Assembly: GCF_004210375.1 (NCBI RefSeq)
Contig: NC_134829.1
Span: 25,808,034 to 25,872,033 of the forward strand
Source of the DNA: Tachypleus tridentatus
Lineage: Eukaryota > Arthropoda > Merostomata > Xiphosura > Limulidae
Direction: 5' to 3'
DNA: 64,000 bases
The notes under the pieces were generated by a model that saw only the letters and a list, made by a program, of their open reading frames with translations, ran no database searches and was not told the DNA's origin. The translations under genes and the position numbers were made by a program. Shown here one piece after another: positions 51,863 to 60,800 of the stretch (within the stretch, counting starts at the first letter, position 1; every line of letters starts with the position of its first letter).

Positions 51863-54800
51863 GTAAGTAGACATTTGGTGTGTCTATTGATATAATATTA
51901 ACTAGCTATGTCTCAAGGTTTTGTTTTTAATCTCACGGCCTGATATACATAACGATGTTTGTAAACCGAACAACATTTTATTTACAAGACTTAAACGTTT
52001 CGGAATGCACTCATTCTATCTTCAGATAAATCTTAAAAACATGTTATAAAGGTGATTATGAACTAAAATTGTAATATCATTAATCACCAGTTTGCGTAGT
52101 TTTTAATAGAAGTGGTAAACGGAAAGATGAAACATAGGATTATAGATATACTGCAAAACAGTTGAGCTTTAAGTGTGTAAAGTTAGAACAATTTTAGATA
52201 TAAATAAAGCTTTGTGAGTCATTAAGGGTCGAGCGATGTTTAGTTATGAGTAAACTTTATTTAATGTAGAGTTCAAGGTCTGAAGATCCTGTGGTAATAA
52301 CAGAGAAATAATTATATGAAATATTGTGATCTGTGGTTTTAATATGTGAACGGCCGGGTTTAAGTAGTGAACGGTCGGTTCTGTTAGATATTCCTAAATG
52401 TTCACAGACTATCGTTTAAAGACCTTGAACTCTACATTAAATAAAGTTCACTCATAACTAGAAACCGCTCGACGCTTAATGACTCACAAAGCTTTTTTAG
52501 ATAAAAAATTGTTCTAACTTTACACATTTAAAACTCAACTGTTTTGCAATATGTTTATAATCTTATGTTTTATCCTTTCGTTTACCACTTTCTGTTAATA
52601 ACTAAGTAAACTACTAATTATCATATTATAGTTTTAATTAACAATCATCTATGTAACACGAGTTTCAGATTTCTCTGAAGATGGAATAAGTGTGTTCCGA
52701 AACGTTCGAATCTTGCAAATAAAATGTTTTCTCAGCCTTCTTCATTATTAGACTCCGGTTTCCTCATCATGAATCCATTACTACTAAGTAGAAAGATATC
52801 TGTTGTGTCTATTGGTAGATTATTAATTAGCATTATTCTAGAGCTTTAGGTCTACCCCACGACTTGTGATGCGTAAGTAAATATCTAATTTAAATGCATC
52901 TATTATGATAATAGTTGATATTATCCCAGTAGTTGGACAGATATAGAAATCTAATATTATTCTTAATTTGGTGTGAACAGTAATTTATCTTATTTTGTTC
53001 AACTAATACGCTAATTTTTTCCACACTGACTGATACCCATGTTGACCCATGGAAGTGATATAATATTAAATTTGCTAAGTAAATATGTCAAAAGCTTCCC
53101 TAGAATATATTTATATTTTACCTAAACATTTTATCATCCTACAGTTTTCTTTGAAGTGCTGAAAAAAAACTCAACAACAATACTAGATACATCGAAGATA
53201 CGAAAATATTTCAGCTGAGATTTATGTTTATGATTCAAATGAGTTGCTAAATGTTAAACATTGTCAGCTAAGGGAATTATTTATCCAAGATGTATATGAA
53301 CTTTGTTTTAGAATATTTTTAGTACGGCTACCGGCGCATAGCTGTGCCTAGTTTGGGTCTACTGCTGACAGCTAGTCAATGTCATCTTCCAGCATATCTT
53401 AGGCTACCTTTGTTTGATCGAGTAGCAGGATTTGACCGTCACTATTGTAACACACCAAAGCTTCAAAGTACAGACCACATTTTTTGCGGCAAGAGGTCGC
53501 TAACCACAAACCCACAGACTTAACCTCAGAACATGGTAGCCATTATCCCACGCTCGTACCTCTGAACCAAGCAAAATAACGATATATAATATTGCTTTTC
53601 TGTACGTGAATTATCCAAAGAGAAATATGTACACAACATTCGTTTAATATATTGGTGTAATGAGCTTTATTTTTTAAATGAAAAACTTGAATATTTTGAC
53701 TCGACGTATGGATTCATTGCTTTTAAAATCAATATCTCGTAGTAAAAAAATAGACAGAACCTGTAATGTGTAGCTTATTATTTTCTGTCTTCCACACTGA
53801 GTAAACCGAATTCCACAAAGATACCGTGTTTTCTCTATAACTGTATCTTGTGTGTTTTAGCTCGCATTGGTGTTTCTTGCAAAATCTGGTTTTAAACATT
53901 ATAGGGTTGTTAGAATCAATATTATTTTTAACCATGAGATGCAGACAGTGTAACTTTTAAGGAAACTTAACATATGGTAGAGTATACGAATTCTTTATTT
54001 ACTTTTATCAGTATACATCTGAATCTACAGATCAGACGGCATAAGAGAACATTAAACTAGTCCGTATAAATGTCCATTTGAGATCATCTTTATAGCAAAC
54101 ATTGTAAAAGTAAAATAACTATATTTTTACTATTTCAGTTGTTCCCGTCCAGGCAGTTAGCTCCCCAGTGACACAGTGGTATGTCTGCGGATTTATACTG
54201 CTGGAAACTGAGTTTGGATTCTCGTAGTGAGCAGAAAAAAAGATCCTTAGAGTTTAATTGCAAAACAACCAAGCTGTTAAATTTAACTTTACTTTTTCTG
54301 TTACAAACTATATAGTAACGTAAATATAATAAAGTATTAGAAATTATCCCTAAATAAAAATGTTATTTATGACTGGCTTCCGAACTTGAATAAATGAATA
54401 AACAAGATCGGGATGTAAGTGGACTTATTACTTGATCCAGCTAATGATCACATAGCGGACTAAACTGTCTCGACCACGATATGAAAAATAAAATCTTTAC
54501 ATGTATTGTAGGGATTGTGCTCTCTATGTAAGATCAAGACATCTTAGTCCACTATGTGATCACATTAACCCATCAAGTAATAAGTCCACTTACATATCTA
54601 TGTTGTCTGTTTGTTTTTTCAAGTTCAGATGTTTCTTCTTCTAATACTTTTGTTTACTTTTATTATAAGATGACGCACGTTGATTACTATGTTATGAAGT
54701 ATATTCTAAAGCTTTGTAAGCTTTGCATATAATAATAATAATAAAATAGTTAGTCAAATATCATGAAAACTGTTTTGTTCCATCAAATGATGATATAATT

Positions 54801-57800
54801 ACAGTTAATGCTGGAACTAGATAGATGTTAGGCCGTTGAAGAAAGACGATTATGAACGAAAATAGTAAATTTTGGTTTTGGCTATTTGCCAGTTTTTTAT
54901 TTTGGGACGTTCTACATATCTGAGAAGCGGCACATCCACCGAAGATAGAGCGAATGTGCCAGGTGGCTCTTCATATCTAGCTTCTGATGATATCTAGGGA
55001 AGAAAATCCAGATAACTCTGTACGTAGAGAGTGTTAGTGCACTATTCGATATTCGAAAGACCAAAGAAGATTATTTTATGATAAATAAGTAAAAAAAAAA
55101 TATCAGTTATTGTGTAACACTACAGATACCAAATTAATAAAAAATAATTTGTACAGTTATTAAGAACAAGCTAAACGGAGATGTTTAGTCTTTTCAGAAA
55201 ATTTGGTGTGTCTAATGAACGTTCCTTACGTATTTTATAATTGTTACGAGAAAAAAGATTGAACCGTTTCTACAACAGCAGTTCTCATGGGTCAAGAAAA
55301 TGATTTATGTCTTTCTGAATTACTTAACTTTCATCAGGTTAATTTGTTACGCATTTATTCACAGGAATTGATTGAAACACGAGATGAGAACGTGGATTAT
55401 TCTGGGTAAGTTAAAACACTACTATCTTTCTACATGTTATTTCATCTGCTACTTCAATTATCAGCTGAAATTCACTCTCTAGACTGCTAAAGAAAAAGAC
55501 ACATAATAAAACGTATTAAATATGCAAGGCGTACGTAAAGCAATAGCAACTCTGTGTTGGGCTAGCGTTTTGAAACAGTGAAACCTTTTGGTAAAAAGAG
55601 AGAAACAAAGAGAAATTTGAAATCACTTTGAAGTTCTGGTTGTTAGAAAGAAGTTTGTTTGTTTGTTTTTTGAATTTCGCACTACTCGAGGGCTATCTGT
55701 GCTAGCCGTCCCTAATTTAGCAGTGTAAGGCTGGAGGGAAGGCAACTAGTCATTACCATCCACCGCCAACTCTTGGGCTACTCTTTTACCAACGAATAGT
55801 GGGATTGACCGTCACATTATAACGCCCCCACGGCTGCTAGGGCGAGCATGTTTGGCGCGACAGGGATTCAAACCCACGACCCTTGGATTACGAGTCGAGG
55901 GTCTTAACGCGCTTGGCCATGCCGGGCCACCTAAGTTGCAGAATAGTAACTTGAGAAGTATATAATTTCCTTGGTATCTTGGCTGTGATTTCGATTAACA
56001 CTTGAATAGGGTCAGTTCTATTGCATATCTTAACGCCTTAACACGCTTGGCCATGCTGGGCCAGATGTTAATGTAAATCATCACTGAGATTTTAGTGGAC
56101 TCATAGTGTGTTTCTGGATGTTAATTCAATACATTATTAATTATTTATTAAGTTTACAGAATACTTCTTGGTGATAAAGACTGACAAAGCCCACAGTGTA
56201 GCTATTTATTTATATTAGTCCATTATTACTCTGTTTTAAAACAACTCTCTATACAGTTTATCAAATTTTGTTATTGTAAAATTTACCTAAAACTATTAAA
56301 AACATTAAACTTCAATATTGGATTAGTTATACTGATATCTAAATCCAAATGTTGTGCTTTTTCTTAGTTGATTAGTTATACTGATATCTAAATCCAAATG
56401 TTGTGCTCTTTCTTTTGGGGTGAGTTTTGGTGAATTGATTTCTACAGCTATGTGTAGAAGGAAATAATATGACTACATGTAAGTGAGATCGTAATAATTA
56501 TATTTCAATGAGGCTGTGATATTTAAAGTTTAGTGAGATATTTATAATTAGATCTGAATGTTATATTAATAACTTTGTAAGAGCAAGGTAGCAGTAATGG
56601 TATTTGAGGCAAAAATAACTACATTTGAGCGAAGTAAAATTAATTACAACTGAGTGATATTTATTATATGAGATAGATATAGTAATAATTACATTGAGTG
56701 ATACAGTAATATTGATAGATGAATCTGATAGTAGTAATTACGTCTGAGTGATGCAGTAATAATTAAAACTAAGTTGGAGAAAAATAATTACATTTCAGTG
56801 AGATAGCAATAATTAAAATTGACTGAGATAGTAATAATTAAAATTGACTGAGATAGTAATGATTAAAATTGACTGAGATAGCAATAATTAATAATGACTG
56901 AGATAGTAATAATTAAAATTGACTGAGATAGTAATAATTAAAATTGACTGAGATAGTAATAATTAAAATTGACTGAGATAGTAATAATTACATTGGAATG
57001 AAAGAGTAATATAATGCAGTTGAATTAAATAGTAATCACTGCATCTCCATGAGAAAGCAGTAATTACTCTTACATTTTACTGAGGTAGTAATAAATAATG
57101 TATGTTTTACAGTAGCATGCAGTATAGCCGCTGTGACCGCCTTCCCTCGGGTAAGTTTTATATCAATTTCTGTTCAAACGCTGTAATGTGATTGATCAGT
57201 TTACTAATGTTATACGATCTGTTATCAAAAGTGCACTGTGCTACTAAGCAGCATTGATTTATTATTTTAACAGAAATTGCTTAAAAGTGAAAATGTCTGT
57301 TTTAGTTAATATTATCTTTTCTTTAGGCTCTGTTATTTTCATTCAAGACTTTCGTACACAAGAAAAAACTCGTATGTTAGAAGGACCAACCTTTTTATTA
57401 ATATATTTCTGTCAGAATAAGTTCTTTTTTATCAATCCGTTTGTAGCATCGCTATCTCCCTTCTTTTAGAGATGTTGGTATCACCACTAGCTTCCAGTCA
57501 GTATGGTTGTAGCAAAGCTAACTCCTTTTTGAGCTGTTTATATTACCATTAGTCAATCTGTTTATAGATCGTCAATACCTTATTTTGAGCCTTTGGTGTC
57601 ACCATTAGTTTCTACTCAATCTGTTTGTAGCATCGCTATCTCCCTTCTTTTAGAGATGTTGGTATCACCACTAGCTTCCAGTCAGTATGGTTGTAGCAAA
57701 GCTAACTCCTTTTTGAGCTGTTTATATTACCATTAGTCAATCTGTTTATAGATCGTCAATACCTTATTTTGAGCCTTTGGTGTCACCATTAGTTTCTACT

Positions 57801-60800
57801 CAATCTGTTTGTAGCATCGCTAACTCCCTTCTTTTAGAGATGTTGGTATCACCACTAGCTTCCAGTCAATCTGTTTGTAGCAACGCTAACTCCTTTTTTT
57901 TATATTACCATTAGCAATCTGTTTATAGATCGTCATTACATTTTGAGCCTTTGCTTTTCTACTCAATCTGTTTGTAGCATCGAGAGATGTTGGTATCACC
58001 ACTAGCTTCCAGTCAATCTGTTTGTAGCATCGCTAACTCCCTTCTTTTAGAGATGTTGGTATCACCACTAGCTTCCAGTCAATCTGTTTGTAGCAACGCC
58101 AACTCATTTTTTTTTTTAGCTGTTGGTATTACAACTAGCTTTTATCAATCTACTGAGATCGTCTCTAGTTCTATAGTAGGATATTTGCAGCAGCTTCTTG
58201 TCTGTATATTAGAATCCTTATATCTTTCTAAAAGATGTGTTTATAGCATCATTATCTTTGTTAACTTATATAACAATTGTAATAATTAAATGATGACTAT
58301 CCCTGTTGGTTCACACTAGTATTTTAACCGACTATTAGAATATCCTAATTCTCCCTCTGACCGTTATTTACAATCTTAAAAAGACTGTTAGTAATCATTA
58401 TACATCATTACTATCATCGATAAGTAATGAACAATGCTGGATATGTTCCCAATCACCACTATCACCGATAAGTAATGAACAATGGTGGATATGTTCCCAA
58501 TCACCACTATTACCAATAAGTAATGAACAATGGTGGATATGTTCCCAATCACCACTATCACCGATAAGTAATGAACAATGGTGGATATGTTCCCAATCAC
58601 CACTATCACCGATAAGTAATGAACAATGGTGGATATGTTCCCAATCACCACTATTATCGATAAGTAATGAACAATGGTGGATATGTTCCCAATCACCACT
58701 ATTATCGATAAGTAATGAACAATGGTGGATATGTTCCCAATCACCACTATCACCGATAAGTAATGAACAATGGTGGATATGTTCCCAATCACCACTATTA
58801 TCGATAAGTAATGAACAATGGTGGATATGTTCCCAATCACCACTATTATCGATAAGTAATGAACAATGGTGGATATGTTCCCAATCACCACTATTATCGA
58901 TAAGTAATGAACAATGGTGGATATGTTCCCAATCACCACTATTATCGATAAGTAATGAACAATGGTGGATATGTTCCCAATCACCACTATTATCGATAAG
59001 TAATGAACAATGGTGGATATGTTCCCAATCACCACTATTATCGATAAGTAATGAACAATGGTGGATATGTTCCCAATCACCACTATTATCGATAAGTAAT
59101 GAACAATGGTGGATGTGTTCCCAATCACCACTATCACCGATAAGTAATGAACAATGGTGGATATGTTCCCAATCACCACTATTATCGATAAGTAATGAAC
59201 AATGGTGGATATGTTCCCAATCACCACTATTATCGATAAGTAATGAACAATGGTGGATATGTTCCCAACCACCACTATTATCGATAAGTAATGAACAATG
59301 GTGGATATGTTCCCAATCACCACTATTATCGATAAGTAATGAACAATGCTGGATATGTTCCCAATCACCACTATTATCGATAAGTAATGAACAATGGTGG
59401 ATATGTTCCCAATCACCACTATTATCGATAAGTAATGAACAATGGTGGATATGTTCCCAATCACCACTATTATCGATAAGTAATGAACAATGGTGGATAT
59501 GTTCCCAATCACCACTATTATCGATAAGTAATGAACAATGGTGGATATGTTCCCAATCACCACTATTATCGATAAGTAATGAACAATGGTGGATATGTTC
59601 CCAATCACCACTATTATCGATAAGTAATGAACAATGGTGGATATGTTCCCAATCACCACTATTATCGATAAGTAATGAACAATGGTGGATATGTTCCCAA
59701 TCACCACTATTATCGATAAGTAATGAACAATGGTGGATATGTTCCCAATCACCACTATTATCGATAAGTAATGAACAATGGTGGATATGTTCCCAATCAC
59801 CACTATTATCGATAAGTAATGAACAATGGTGGATATGTTCCCAATCGCCACTATTATCGATAAGTAATGAACAATGGTGGATATGTTCCCAATCACCACT
59901 ATCATCGATAAGTAATGAACAATGGTGGATATGTTCCCAATCACCACTATTATCGATAAGTAATGAACAATGGTGGATATGTTCCCAATCACCACTATCA
60001 TCGATAAGTAATGAACAATGGTGGATATGTTCCCAATCACCACTATTATCGATAAGTAATGAACAATGCTGGATATGTTCCCAATCACCACTATCATCGA
60101 TAAGTAATGAACAATGGTGGATATGTTCCCAATCACCACTATCATCGATAAGTAATGAACAATGATGGATATGTTCCCAATCACCACTATTATCGATAAG
60201 TAATGAACAATGCTGGATATGTTCCCAATCACCACTATCATCGATAAGTAATGAACAATGCTGGATATGTTCCCAATCACGACTATTATCGATAAGTAAT
60301 GAACAATGGTGGATATGTTCCCAATCACCACTATTATCAATAAGTAATGAACAATGGTGGACATGTTCCCAATCACCACTATCATCGATAAGTAATGAAC
60401 AATGGTGGATATGTTCCCAATCACCACTATCATCGATAAGTAATGAACAATGGTGGATATGTTCCCAATCACCACTATTATCGATAAGTAATGAACAATG
60501 GTGGACATGTTCCCAATCACCACTATTATGGATAAGTAATGAACAATGGTGGATATGTTCCCAACCACCACTATTATCGATAAGTAATGAACAATGGTGG
60601 ATATGTTTGCAATCACTACTATTATCGATAAGTAATGAACAATGCTGGATATGTTCCCAATCACCACTATTATCGATAAGTAATGAACGATGGTGGATAT
60701 GTTCCCAATCACCACTATTATCGATAAGTAATGAACAATGCTGGATATGTTCCCAATCACCACTATTATCGATAAGTAATGAACAATGGTGGATATGTTC

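Larger units (their letters stand above)
51972..52728. mobile_element. 757-bp fold-back element with ~310-bp arms
   Basis: Arm 51972-52281 is the reverse complement of 52421-52728 at roughly 85% identity, with a 139-bp spacer. Each arm carries an outward-reading hammerhead-like core: 51997-52025 minus and 52675-52703 plus. Just outside the right arm, TTTCCTCATCATGAAT resembles the PLE terminus. It is probably a PLE-derived inverted pair of terminal repeats. Confidence 0.8.
51863..55364 (+). other. intron 1 of the chitin-binding gene
   Basis: GTAAGT at the 5' end and TTATTCACAG at the 3' end. Contains a large fold-back element, duplicated donor-like sequences, SINE remnants and a second fold-back element, all listed separately. 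Confidence 0.6.

Noticed and set aside
59113-60165. 350-codon plus-strand ORF (repeated ICSQSPLLSISNEQWW)
   Set aside because: Same array read in another frame. It ends at a single TGG-to-TGA change and has no splice or start context.
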